Positions 8,187 through 16,295 of a stretch of DNA of 64,000 bases are shown piece by piece. Both the position numbers and the translations under genes were made by a program. The first letter of the stretch is position 1. Every line of letters begins with the position of its first letter. The stretch comes from Enterobacter soli ATCC BAA-2102. Its GTDB lineage: Bacteria > Pseudomonadota > Gammaproteobacteria > Enterobacterales > Enterobacteriaceae. The DNA is taken from positions 186,001 to 250,000 of the forward strand of contig NZ_LXES01000046.1 of the NCBI RefSeq assembly GCF_001654845.1, given 5' to 3'. A model generated the notes under the pieces. That model was not told the origin of the DNA. It was given only the letters and a program-made list of their open reading frames with translations, and searched no databases.

Positions 8187-8864
8187 ATGAAAAAAATAAT
8201 CCCGGAATATACCCCTGTTGATTTATCTCGTTGGGCCAGGAAGGAACATTTTGAGGTATTTCAGGGTTTTGCTCAAAGTACTATTAACCAGACGGTGCTG
8301 ATAGACATTACTTCTCTGCTAAAAAATATCAAAGTAGCTGGGTGGAAATTTTACCCTACGATGATTTTCCTCCTGTCTAAAATCGTAAACAGGCATGCGG
8401 AGTTCCGTATGGCGATGAAAAACAATGAGTTAGTTATCTGGAATGAAGTACATCCAAACTATACGATTTTCCATAATGAAACGGAGACTTTTTCGTCTTT
8501 ATGGAGCCACTACGATGGCAATATCCATCACTTCCAGAACGCTTATTCAGAAGACATGGCACGATATGGCGATAACCTTGCGTACTGGCCAAAGGAAGAG
8601 TCGCGGGAGAACATATTTTTCGTATCGGCGATCCCCTGGGTAACCTTTACCAGTTTTAATATCACCGTTGCTGACATGAAAAACTTTTTCGCCCCGATGT
8701 TTACGCTGGGAAAATACTACGAACAAAACGGAAAAGTATTGTTGCCTGTCGCCCTTCAGATTCACCATTCCGTGTGCGATGGTTTCCATATGGCACGACT
8801 GTTCAATGAGTTACAAGCGATGTGTGATGATTTGCCCGGGCAGTTAGTGGGACTTGATGGGTGA
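8187..8864 (+). CDS. cat: Type A chloramphenicol O-acetyltransferase
   Basis: Trimeric cytoplasmic enzyme that acetylates chloramphenicol with acetyl-CoA. At 225 residues it has the family's length and landmarks: RKEHFEVFQGFAQ (about 17-30), EFRMAMKNNELVIWNEVHP (about 71-90), FFVSAIPWVTFTSF (about 145-158), and the active site HHSVCDGFH near residue 193, with the catalytic second histidine and structural aspartate present. The start follows AAAGGGTAAGAA. No integron, IS or transposon sequence flanks it, so it looks like a chromosomal cat. Its coding sequence is visibly more AT-rich than its neighbours (many AAA, AAT, TTT codons), which suggests acquisition. Activity against the drug is inferred from the intact catalytic residues. 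Confidence 0.93.
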   Translation: MKKIIPEYTPVDLSRWARKEHFEVFQGFAQSTINQTVLIDITSLLKNIKVAGWKFYPTMIFLLSKIVNRHAEFRMAMKNNELVIWNEVHPNYTIFHNETETFSSLWSHYDGNIHHFQNAYSEDMARYGDNLAYWPKEESRENIFFVSAIPWVTFTSFNITVADMKNFFAPMFTLGKYYEQNGKVLLPVALQIHHSVCDGFHMARLFNELQAMCDDLPGQLVGLDG

Positions 8865-8877
8865 TGTGGTTGACATT

Positions 8878-8900
8878 AAAAAGGCTCCCTCAGGAGCCTC
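8878..8900 (-). terminator. leuE terminator
   Basis: GGCTCC-ctca-GGAGCC stem with a TTTTTAA tract on the minus strand, just after the leuE stop. It lies in the short gap between the convergent cat and leuE genes and may also slow cat read-through. Confidence 0.75.
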
Positions 8901-8903
8901 ATC

Positions 8904-9539
8904 TCAGTGCAGCGACGCAAGTCGCGCAGCAAATCCTACAAACAGCAGCCCTATCAGGCCATTTCCCAGCTTCGCCAGTTTCTTCTTGGTTTTCAGGTAG
9001 CGCGTGACAAACGCACCCGAGAAAATCAGGAAACTCATGTAGGTGAAGCTAATCAGCTCAAGCGTGGTGGCGAGGATCAGGAAAGAGGTTCCTGTGTTTT
9101 CTGCACGCACATCAATGAACTGCACAAAGAACGACACATAAAACAGAATCGCTTTCGGGTTCGTCAGGCTTAAAACCAGAGAACGCTTCATGATCATACT
9201 CGCGGGTTCAGCACCGGTATCATGAGCATTGTTCTTGCGGGTGATAACCGACCACAACATTTTGCCGCCGAGCCACAGCAAATAGAATGCGCCTAAATAA
9301 CGCACAATATTAAATAACACAGGCGTGGTCTGAATTAACGCAGCGACCCCTGCCCATGCCAGAAACATCAGAACGGCATCACCAATAAAGACTCCGGTCG
9401 CGGCCAGATATCCTTTTTTGACGCCATGGCCAATACCCGTTTTCAGCACAAACAGTGTGTTTGGCCCCGGAACCAGGACGATAAAAAATGCGCCTACCAC
9501 ATAGGTCCAGAAATTAAGCACACCAAACTCCGCAAACAC
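8904..9539 (-). CDS. leuE: Leucine efflux protein, LysE/RhtB family
   Basis: Inner-membrane amino-acid exporter of 211 residues with six predicted transmembrane helices. The family motif VPGPNTLFVLKTG (residues 23-35) and the start MFAEFGVLNFWTYVVGAFFIV match E. coli LeuE (YeaS) closely, as does NPKAILFYVSFFVQF (about 132-146). LeuE exports leucine and other hydrophobic amino acids and in E. coli is under Lrp control at a different locus. Its presence here marks relocation into the accessory block between yciI and yciY. An AGGAGGGAGTT-type ribosome site precedes the ATG. Confidence 0.9.
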   Translation of the reverse strand: MFAEFGVLNFWTYVVGAFFIVLVPGPNTLFVLKTGIGHGVKKGYLAATGVFIGDAVLMFLAWAGVAALIQTTPVLFNIVRYLGAFYLLWLGGKMLWSVITRKNNAHDTGAEPASMIMKRSLVLSLTNPKAILFYVSFFVQFIDVRAENTGTSFLILATTLELISFTYMSFLIFSGAFVTRYLKTKKKLAKLGNGLIGLLFVGFAARLASLH

Positions 9540-9609
9540 AACTCCCTCCTTTTGCTATAAAATAAAGGGAATAGCGCTGCAACGGCGCTATTCCCAACAG
9601 TGAATTGAC

Positions 9610-10020
9610 CTATTGTACGCCGTTAAAGCCATCAAGATAAGTCGCAGCTAATTCGTTACCAAACAGCACGGCATCTTTCTGGTCCATATCTGAAGACCAT
9701 TGGTCATTCGCATTGCCCGAGAAAGACTGTTTTGTCACGGCACTTTTCTTTAGCTGATCGCGAAGACTTTGCGCATACGCATTGGCCTCGGCCTCTGTGT
9801 GTCCGGCCGCACGGTCGGCTTTGCCGCTGGCGTACATCTCGCGAAACTGCGGTACGTTCAGACGATAATTCTCGGGCACGCTGGAGGCAAAATTCCCGCC
9901 AGTGAAACTCGATTTATGTGAGACGAAATAATACGCATGTCGTTCCGGCGCTGTTTTGGTACTGGCACACCCGCTCAACACAGCAATGCTCAATAGTGCA
10001 GCAACAACTTTTCCGTTCAT
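9610..10020 (-). CDS. Exc2-family lipoprotein
   Basis: A 136-residue putative lipoprotein. The start at 10020 gives a short signal peptide ending in the lipobox LSGC (MNGKVVAALLSIAVLSGCAS), so the mature protein begins at Cys18 and the following Ala-Ser favours outer-membrane sorting. The body resembles the entry-exclusion (Exc2) lipoproteins of ColE1-type plasmids and their chromosomal relatives as I recall them; this assignment is from memory and moderate. The role of chromosomal copies is unknown. A 42-codon ORF ends 11 bases upstream and is probably co-transcribed. Confidence 0.65.
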   Translation of the reverse strand: MNGKVVAALLSIAVLSGCASTKTAPERHAYYFVSHKSSFTGGNFASSVPENYRLNVPQFREMYASGKADRAAGHTEAEANAYAQSLRDQLKKSAVTKQSFSGNANDQWSSDMDQKDAVLFGNELAATYLDGFNGVQ

Positions 10021-10031
10021 CCCTTGATCCC

Positions 10032-10160
10032 TTAGTAAAACCACTGTGACACCCAGGCAAATATAAAATCTGCCAGCGAGGAAAATGACGACAGCCCTAA
10101 ATTTTCTCTGAGCGCATCCAGCGCAAAAAGCACAATAAATACCCAGAGGTATGGATTCAT
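10032..10160 (-). CDS. Small 42-residue hydrophobic protein
   Basis: I read an ORF ATG to TAA encoding MNPYLWVFIVLFALDALREN followed by 22 residues that end in FIFAWVSQWFY. The first 15 residues form a potential membrane helix, and the C-terminus is again hydrophobic and aromatic. It ends 11 bases before the Exc2-like lipoprotein start on the same strand, suggesting a two-gene unit. The ribosome site is weak (ATAAAAG). I do not recognise a family; it could also be an untranslated leader. Confidence 0.45.
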   Translation of the reverse strand: MNPYLWVFIVLFALDALRENLGLSSFSSLADFIFAWVSQWFY

Positions 10161-10248
10161 CTTTTATTTCATAAAGTTAAACAGGGGTAGTATATCGCGG
10201 AATCACGTCTGGGGAGACTGCGAAAATTAATAGCCTTATATAAACATC

Positions 10249-10267
10249 GGGCACCTTAACGGTGCCC
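10249..10267 (-). terminator. Hairpin downstream of yciY
   Basis: GGGCACC-ttaac-GGTGCCC is a perfect 7-base stem ten bases after the yciY stop. The following T tract is poor (gatgtttatat), so termination is only probable. Confidence 0.5.
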
Positions 10268-10276
10268 TCGTGGTTT

Positions 10277-10450
10277 TCAGAGTTCCTGGAATGCAAACAG
10301 TAACGCGTTACGGTGTTTGCTTAACCCACATTTTCTGATGGCGTGTATACGCATATTGCGGCGGGATTGTGCTTCCAGCCAACGAGCCTTACGACGACTC
10401 ACCTGTCGCAACATGCGCCAGCGCCCTACTTCTGTTCTACTGCGCTTCAT
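10277..10450 (-). CDS. yciY: YciY, small basic protein
   Basis: A 57-residue very basic protein that I identified by reading the minus strand: MKRSRTEVGRWRMLRQVSRR, then KARWLEAQSRRNMRIHAIRK, ending in LLFAFQEL. It aligns along its length with E. coli YciY, which has the same size and lies in the same place, divergent from clsA. Function is unknown; the Arg/Lys content (about a third of residues) suggests nucleic-acid or ribosome contact, which is only a guess. Confidence 0.85.
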   Translation of the reverse strand: MKRSRTEVGRWRMLRQVSRRKARWLEAQSRRNMRIHAIRKCGLSKHRNALLFAFQEL

Positions 10451-10607
10451 GTCTACAACTCTTTCTCTAACACTTTTTCTCTAAAAGAAAGGCCATTATA
10501 AACCCAACCCTGCGGCAAACCAGCGCTTTTATCTGCCGTTTTTATTTGCCAGATGAAACCTGATGCGTACACTCATAACAATACGCTTTCAAAAGGATTT
10601 TTTATTT

Positions 10608-12068
10608 ATGACAACCTTCTACACCGTGGTGAGTTGGCTGGTCATTCTGGGATACTGGCTGGTCATCGCGGGGGTGACGTTACGCATCCTGATGAAGCGC
10701 AGAGCCGTACCCTCTGCCATGGCCTGGCTTTTGATTATCTATATCCTGCCTCTGGTCGGGATTATTGCTTATCTGTCCTTCGGTGAACTCCATCTTGGTA
10801 AGCGTCGGGCGGAACGTGCACGCGCCATGTGGCCCTCTACGGCGAAATGGCTGAACGACCTTAAAGCCTGCAAACACATCTTTGCTGAGGACAACAGCAG
10901 CGTTGCCTCTTCACTGTTTAAGCTGTGCGAGCGCCGTCAGGGGATCGCCGGCGTAAAGGGTAACCAGCTTCAGCTGTTGACCACTTCAGATGATGTGATG
11001 CAGGCGCTCATTCGTGATATCCAGCTGGCTCGCCATAATATCGAGATGGTGTTCTATATCTGGCAGCCCGGCGGTATGGCAGACCAGGTTGCCGAATCAC
11101 TGATGGCGGCCGCCCGTCGTGGCATTCACTGCCGGCTGATGCTGGACTCCGCTGGCAGCGTGGCTTTTTTCCGCAGTCCGTGGGCCGCGATGATGCGTAA
11201 CGCGGGTATCGAAGTGGTCGAGGCCCTGAAGGTTAATCTCCTGCGTGTGTTCCTGCGCCGTATGGATCTGCGCCAGCACCGTAAAATGATCTTGATTGAT
11301 AACTATATTGCCTACACCGGCAGCATGAACATGGTTGATCCCCGCTTCTTCAAGCAGGATTCCGGTGTTGGACAGTGGGTTGACCTGATGGCACGTATGG
11401 AAGGCCCGATCGCCACCTCCATGGGGGTTGTCTACTCCTGCGACTGGGAAATCGAAACCGGGAAACGAATTCTTCCGCCGCCGCCAGACGTCAACATCAT
11501 GCCGTTTGAAGAGGCCAGCGGGCACACCATCCATACCATCGCCTCTGGCCCGGGTTTCCCGGAAGATCTTATCCACCAGGCTCTGCTCACTGCGGCCTAT
11601 TCCGCCCGTGAGTACCTGATAATGACCACACCTTACTTCGTTCCGAGCGATGACCTGCTGCACGCCATATGTACCGCCGCGCAGCGAGGCGTGGATGTTA
11701 GCATTATTATGCCGCGTAAAAACGACTCGGTTCTGGTGGGCTGGGCCAGCCGCGCCTTCTTTACTGAACTGCTGGCCGCAGGGGTAAAAATCTATCAGTT
11801 TGAAGGCGGTCTTCTGCACACGAAAAGCGTGCTGGTCGACGGTGAATTAAGCCTGGTCGGCACCGTTAATCTGGATATGCGCAGCCTGTGGCTCAACTTT
11901 GAAATTACGCTGGTGATTGACGATGCCGGATTTGGCGGCGATCTGGCGGCCGTTCAGGATGACTATATTTCCCGTTCCCGCCTGCTGGATGCCCGACTGT
12001 GGGTGAAACGCCCGCTATGGCAGAGAATTGCTGAACGACTGTTTTACTTCTTTAGTCCGTTGCTGTAA
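10608..12068 (+). CDS. clsA: Cardiolipin synthase A
   Basis: Inner-membrane phospholipase-D-superfamily enzyme that condenses two phosphatidylglycerols into cardiolipin and glycerol. The 486-residue protein has two N-terminal transmembrane helices (about 5-25 and 38-58) and two HKD motifs: HRKMILIDNYIAYTGSMN (near residue 224) and HTKSVLVDGELSLVGTVN (near residue 404). The ATG at 10608 follows AAAAGGATTT and gives the standard ClsA length; 15 in-frame codons upstream are not part of the family N-terminus. yciU follows after 33 bases. Confidence 0.97.
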   Translation: MTTFYTVVSWLVILGYWLVIAGVTLRILMKRRAVPSAMAWLLIIYILPLVGIIAYLSFGELHLGKRRAERARAMWPSTAKWLNDLKACKHIFAEDNSSVASSLFKLCERRQGIAGVKGNQLQLLTTSDDVMQALIRDIQLARHNIEMVFYIWQPGGMADQVAESLMAAARRGIHCRLMLDSAGSVAFFRSPWAAMMRNAGIEVVEALKVNLLRVFLRRMDLRQHRKMILIDNYIAYTGSMNMVDPRFFKQDSGVGQWVDLMARMEGPIATSMGVVYSCDWEIETGKRILPPPPDVNIMPFEEASGHTIHTIASGPGFPEDLIHQALLTAAYSAREYLIMTTPYFVPSDDLLHAICTAAQRGVDVSIIMPRKNDSVLVGWASRAFFTELLAAGVKIYQFEGGLLHTKSVLVDGELSLVGTVNLDMRSLWLNFEITLVIDDAGFGGDLAAVQDDYISRSRLLDARLWVKRPLWQRIAERLFYFFSPLL

Positions 12069-12101
12069 AACGTGCCCAACGATGTTAAACAGGTAGTCAT
12101 C

Positions 12102-12431
12102 ATGGAAATGGATCTGAACAATCGCCTGACCGAAGACGAAACGCTCGAGCAGGCCTATGACATTTTTCTCGAACTGGCGGTTGATAACCTCGATCCCGCA
12201 GACGTGATCCTCTTTAATCTGCAATTTGAAGAGCGCGGCGGTGCCGAGTTATTCGACCCGGCAGAAGACTGGGCCGAGCACGTGGATTTCGACCTCAACC
12301 CGGACTTCTTCGCCGAAGTGGTAATTGGGCTTGCTGATGAAGATGGTGGTGAAATTAACGACATCTTCGCCCGCGTGCTGCTGTGTCGCGAGAAACACCA
12401 CAAGCTGTGCCATATTCTCTGGCGCGAATAA
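12102..12431 (+). CDS. yciU: YciU, UPF0263 acidic protein
   Basis: A 109-residue very acidic cytoplasmic protein of the HI1450-like family, whose fold and charge distribution have been compared with DNA mimics; function is not established. The start at 12102 gives MEMDLNNRLTEDETLEQAYD, matching the E. coli protein in length and sequence nearly throughout. It is likely co-transcribed with clsA and ends in a strong terminator. Confidence 0.93.
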   Translation: MEMDLNNRLTEDETLEQAYDIFLELAVDNLDPADVILFNLQFEERGGAELFDPAEDWAEHVDFDLNPDFFAEVVIGLADEDGGEINDIFARVLLCREKHHKLCHILWRE

Positions 12432-12432
12432 T

Positions 12433-12463
12433 AAAAAAGGCTGCGATGGCAGCCTTTTTTATT
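12433..12463. terminator. Bidirectional terminator after yciU
   Basis: GGCTGC-gatg-GCAGCC stem flanked by six A and six T, serving both yciU and the convergent channel gene. Confidence 0.9.
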
Positions 12464-13299
12464 TAGTCCGGCAGTTCGTTACCACACCGGTTGCAATACC
12501 GGGCGCTGTTCTCATGGCCGCGTTGCTGGCAATTCGGGCACCGGCGTTCAAATTGCCGTTTCTGAAATGCAGAACTCATGTGGGTGGTAATCAGCCCTGT
12601 CGGGATAGCAATCACCGAATAACCAATCAAAATCAGCACCGATGCAACGATGCGCCCGAGTGGCGTGTGGGGTGTAATATCGCCGTACCCCACCGTCGTG
12701 ACGGTAACAATGGCCCAATATACAGACGCATTCAGTGTAGTAAATCCATATTTTGGCCCCTCGATTAAATACATCAGCGCGCCAAAAACGATCATCACGA
12801 TGGCGATAAATGAATAGAAAAGGGCCAGCTGATGACGTGCGCTTATTATCGCCTGCCAGAATACCCGTAGCGATGGCATAAAACGCAAGAGTTTGAGGAT
12901 GCGCAAAACCCGAATCGCTCGCATAGCGCGCCAGGCAAAAACATAGTCGAGGCTGATTTCAGGCCACAGCCACATCACATACAGCGGCAGGATCGTCGCA
13001 AGATCGATAAATCCCCAGAAGCTGAAGACATATTTTACCGGATTCGGCCAGCAGAAAACCCGCAGTAAATACTCGCAGGTAAAGACCAGAGTCACCATTA
13101 ACTCCAGCCAGACAAACACGTGCCATTCGTCAAATGTCAGGTGGTACTGCGTCCCGGCGCCTGATTCGACAAAAATAATAATTACGCTCAGCAGCGCAAA
13201 TAAACCGCAAAGCCCTTCGAATCGACGGCCTGAACGCGTTTTAAGATCGAACAAATAATGATAAAGCCGCTGACGGGCAGAAATAGATAATCGCGACAC
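12463..13299 (-). CDS. Voltage-gated-type potassium channel protein with C-terminal zinc ribbon
   Basis: A 278-residue six-helix ion channel protein. The S4-like segment carries regularly spaced arginines (WRAMRAIRVLRILKLLRFM, about 125-143), and the pore holds the potassium selectivity filter TVTTVGYGD (about 201-209). After the last helix the protein ends in a four-cysteine zinc ribbon (CPNCQQRG...YCNRCG, about 252-274) rather than the RCK domain of E. coli Kch. I chose GTG at 13299, which has GAGGTTAAT in front; the longer frame would start inside the opp terminator. It lies between yciU and oppF, whereas E. coli kch lies between yciY and yciI. Potassium selectivity is inferred from the filter. 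Confidence 0.85.
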   Translation of the reverse strand: MSRLSISARQRLYHYLFDLKTRSGRRFEGLCGLFALLSVIIIFVESGAGTQYHLTFDEWHVFVWLELMVTLVFTCEYLLRVFCWPNPVKYVFSFWGFIDLATILPLYVMWLWPEISLDYVFAWRAMRAIRVLRILKLLRFMPSLRVFWQAIISARHQLALFYSFIAIVMIVFGALMYLIEGPKYGFTTLNASVYWAIVTVTTVGYGDITPHTPLGRIVASVLILIGYSVIAIPTGLITTHMSSAFQKRQFERRCPNCQQRGHENSARYCNRCGNELPD

Positions 13300-13309
13300 A
13301 TTAACCTCG

Positions 13310-13342
13310 CAAAAAATAAGGGCTGACATCATGTCAGCCCTT
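13310..13342 (-). terminator. Terminator of the opp operon
   Basis: On the minus strand GGGCTGACA-tga-TGTCAGCCC is followed by TTATTTTTT, immediately after oppF. It ends 11 bases before the channel gene's chosen start. Confidence 0.85.
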
Positions 13343-13346
13343 GCGA

Positions 13347-14351
13347 TTATAACGGGTCTACTTTAAGGCAGGAAACCGCATGTCGGAAACTGCCTTCCAG
13401 TACCGGTCGCGTTTGCGCGCATTCCGGCCCGGCCATCGGGCAGCGGGTGCGGAAAACACAGCCTGAAGGCGGGTTAATCGGTGATGGCAGTTCACCCTCA
13501 AGAAGCTGGATAGTTTTGTTCTTTTCCAGATCCGGGTCGGGAACCGGCACAGCCGACATCAGCGCTTTCGTATAAGGGTGCAACGGATTGTGGTACACCT
13601 CATCGTAAGTGCCAAGCTCAACCGCATGGCCCAGATACATCACCAGAACACGGTCAGAGATGTGTTTTACCACCGCCAGATCGTGCGCGATGAAGATAAG
13701 GGACAGCCCCATCTCGCGCTGCAATTTCTGCAACAGGTTAACCACCTGCGCCTGAATCGACACGTCCAGTGCAGAGACTGGCTCATCACAGATAATCAGC
13801 TTCGGCTCAAGGATCAGCGCACGCGCAATACCAATACGCTGACACTGGCCGCCCGAGAACTCATGCGGATAGCGGTTGATGAGGTTAGGCAGCAGACCCA
13901 CTTTCATCATCATCGCTTTTACGCGGTCGCGAACTTCCTGGCGCGGCATTTTTGGATGATAGGTACGCAGCGGCTCAGCAATGATTTCGCCAATGGTCAT
14001 ACGCGGGTTCAGTGATGCCAGCGGATCCTGGAAAATCATCTGAATATCGCTACGCACGTCGCGCCACTCGTCGGGCTTCATACCCAACAGATCTTTCCCC
14101 AGCCAGGCGACTTTACCGCCAGTGGCTTTCACCAGGCCGATAATCGCTCGGGCAAAGGTTGACTTACCGCAGCCAGATTCGCCCACCACGCCCAGGGTTT
14201 CCCCTTCATACAGACGCAGCGTCACGCCGTCTACGGCCTTAAGGGTTTTAGGCGGTTGCCAGAACCACTGCTTGCCATCTTTGATGTCGAAATGCACTTT
14301 CAGATCGGCAATTTCGAGCAGCACATTTCTTTTTTCGTCTAATGCGTTCAT
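13347..14351 (-). CDS. oppF: Oligopeptide ABC transporter ATP-binding protein OppF
   Basis: One of the two ATPases that drive oligopeptide import through OppBC. The 334 residues contain Walker A GESGCGKS (about 58-65), signature SGGQCQRIG (about 166-174), Walker B LIICDEPVSALD (about 185-196), the switch histidine (AHDLAV) and the C-terminal oligopeptide/dipeptide cap with CRTRCP-type cysteines (FRTRCPMAGPEC). The start overlaps oppD's stop by 4 bases. It is the last gene of the operon. Confidence 0.97.
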   Translation of the reverse strand: MNALDEKRNVLLEIADLKVHFDIKDGKQWFWQPPKTLKAVDGVTLRLYEGETLGVVGESGCGKSTFARAIIGLVKATGGKVAWLGKDLLGMKPDEWRDVRSDIQMIFQDPLASLNPRMTIGEIIAEPLRTYHPKMPRQEVRDRVKAMMMKVGLLPNLINRYPHEFSGGQCQRIGIARALILEPKLIICDEPVSALDVSIQAQVVNLLQKLQREMGLSLIFIAHDLAVVKHISDRVLVMYLGHAVELGTYDEVYHNPLHPYTKALMSAVPVPDPDLEKNKTIQLLEGELPSPINPPSGCVFRTRCPMAGPECAQTRPVLEGSFRHAVSCLKVDPL

Positions 14352-15361
14352 ACCAGCTCCTCGTGCGACTTAAAGCAGGCGCGCAGGCGGCCTGGTGCAA
14401 ACTCTTCCAGTGGCGGAGCACTGTTACAGATTTCCATCGCATGTGGACAGCGAGGCTGGAACGGGCAACCTTTTGGCAGACGCAGTAAGTTCGGCGGGTT
14501 ACCCGGGATGGTCAGCAGCGATTCCCCTTCCGCATCAAGACGCGGAACGGCATTCAGCAGGCCAATGGAATAAGGATGTGCCGGGTTATAGAACACGTCA
14601 CGGGCTTTACCGTATTCCATCGTACGACCGGCATACATCACCAGCACTTTGTCACAGATACCGGCAACCACGCCAAGGTCGTGGGTAATCATGATAATAG
14701 CGGTATTGAACTCGCGCTTAAGCTCGTTCAGTAGCGTCATGATCTGCGCCTGTACGGTAACGTCCAGCGCGGTGGTAGGTTCGTCGGCAATCAGCAGCTT
14801 AGGACGGCAAAGCAGCGCCATTGCAATCATAACGCGCTGACGCATCCCGCCTGAGAATTCGTGCGGGAACATGCGCATACGCTTACGGGCTTCAGGCATT
14901 TTCACCGCATCCAGCATTTTCACTGACTCTTCAAAGGCTTCGGCTTTGCCCATGCCTTTATGCAGCATCAGTACTTCCATCAGCTGCTCACCCACACGCA
15001 TGTACGGGTTCAGAGACGTCATCGGGTCCTGGAAGATCATGGAGATCTGTTCAGCACGCAGCTTGTTCAGCTCCTGCTCTGGCAGGTTCAGGATCTCTTT
15101 ACCGTTGAAGGTTGCCGAGCCGCCAATGCGGCCGTTTTGGGCCAGAAGCCCCATCAGTGCAAACGCCGTCTGCGACTTGCCCGACCCCGACTCGCCAACG
15201 ATCCCCAGGGTTTCACCTGCGCGCAGGTTGAAATTGAGGTCGTTTACCGCCGTCACATCGCCATCTGGCGTTTTAAAGGTTACGCGGAGGTCTTTCACAT
15301 CCAGCAGGATTTTGCCCTGCGCTTGCGCCGCCGGCGCAGATGCCGTTTCAATAATAGTCAT
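14348..15361 (-). CDS. oppD: Oligopeptide ABC transporter ATP-binding protein OppD
   Basis: Second ATPase of the oligopeptide importer, 337 residues. Walker A is GESGSGKS (about 58-65), signature SGGMRQRVM (about 167-175), Walker B LLIADEPTTALD (about 187-198), and the C-terminal peptide-importer extension has the PFQPRCPHAMEIC cysteine motif. The ATG at 15361 reproduces the 337-residue length of E. coli OppD; a GTG lies just before it. It follows oppC by 11 bases and overlaps oppF by 4. Confidence 0.97.
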   Translation of the reverse strand: MTIIETASAPAAQAQGKILLDVKDLRVTFKTPDGDVTAVNDLNFNLRAGETLGIVGESGSGKSQTAFALMGLLAQNGRIGGSATFNGKEILNLPEQELNKLRAEQISMIFQDPMTSLNPYMRVGEQLMEVLMLHKGMGKAEAFEESVKMLDAVKMPEARKRMRMFPHEFSGGMRQRVMIAMALLCRPKLLIADEPTTALDVTVQAQIMTLLNELKREFNTAIIMITHDLGVVAGICDKVLVMYAGRTMEYGKARDVFYNPAHPYSIGLLNAVPRLDAEGESLLTIPGNPPNLLRLPKGCPFQPRCPHAMEICNSAPPLEEFAPGRLRACFKSHEELV

Positions 15362-15372
15362 CACGGCGCTCC

Positions 15373-16281
15373 TTAACGATCTTTCGGGTCGAGGGCATCA
15401 CGCAGGCCATCGCCGATAAAGTTGAAACAGAACAGGGTTACAACCAGGAATCCTGCCGGGTACAGCAGCAACCACGGTGAAACTTCCATGGAGTTAGCGC
15501 CATCACTCAGCAGCGCACCCCAGCTACTCAGCGGCTCTTGCGTACCAAGGCCCAGGAAGCTCAGGAAAGATTCAAACAGGATCATGCTTGGCACCAGCAG
15601 AGAGGCATACACCACCACCACGCCCAGCACGTTAGGAACAATGTGGCGAACCACAATATTGCCGGTTGAAACGCCGCCGACCTGTGCCGCTTCGATAAAC
15701 TCTTTACGTTTAAGACTCAGCGTTTGACCACGCACGATACGCGCCATATCCAGCCAGGACACCATCCCGATTGCCACGAAGATAAGCAGGATGTTCTGAC
15801 CGAAGAAGGTCACCAGCAGGATGACGAAGAACATGAACGGGAAGGAGTTTAAGATCTCCAGCAGGCGCATCATGACCGAGTCCACTTTGCCGCCCAGGTA
15901 GCCGGAAAGTGAGCCGTATAACGTCCCGAGGATCACCGCCACCAGCGCGGCGGCAATACCCACCATCAGCGAGATACGACCGCCGATAGCGACACGCACC
16001 AGCAGGTCGCGGCCAGAGGAGTCGGTACCAAAATAGTGCCCGGACGCCATATCAGGCGCGCTGGACATCATGCCCCAGTCGGTATCGAAGTAGGTGAACT
16101 GCGACAGCATTGGCGCAAAGGTCACGAACAACGCGATGATCACCAGAACAATCAGGCTGGCAACGGCTGCGCGGTTATGCATAAAGCGACGGCGGGCGTC
16201 TTGCCAGAGGCTACGTCCTTCCACTTCCAGTTTTTCACTGAAGTTTTCCAGCGCCTCGCTGTTTTTCTTACTCAACATCAT
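15373..16281 (-). CDS. oppC: Oligopeptide ABC transporter permease OppC
   Basis: Inner-membrane permease of 302 residues with six predicted helices and a long N-terminal cytoplasmic tail. The EAA loop that contacts the ATPases is visible as EAAQVGGVSTGNIVVRHIVPN (about 192-212). Sequence and length match E. coli OppC almost throughout (MMLSKKNSEALENFSEKLEV). It lies 14 bases after oppB. Confidence 0.97.
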   Translation of the reverse strand: MMLSKKNSEALENFSEKLEVEGRSLWQDARRRFMHNRAAVASLIVLVIIALFVTFAPMLSQFTYFDTDWGMMSSAPDMASGHYFGTDSSGRDLLVRVAIGGRISLMVGIAAALVAVILGTLYGSLSGYLGGKVDSVMMRLLEILNSFPFMFFVILLVTFFGQNILLIFVAIGMVSWLDMARIVRGQTLSLKRKEFIEAAQVGGVSTGNIVVRHIVPNVLGVVVVYASLLVPSMILFESFLSFLGLGTQEPLSSWGALLSDGANSMEVSPWLLLYPAGFLVVTLFCFNFIGDGLRDALDPKDR

Positions 16282-16295
16282 GGCGTGCTCCAGTG

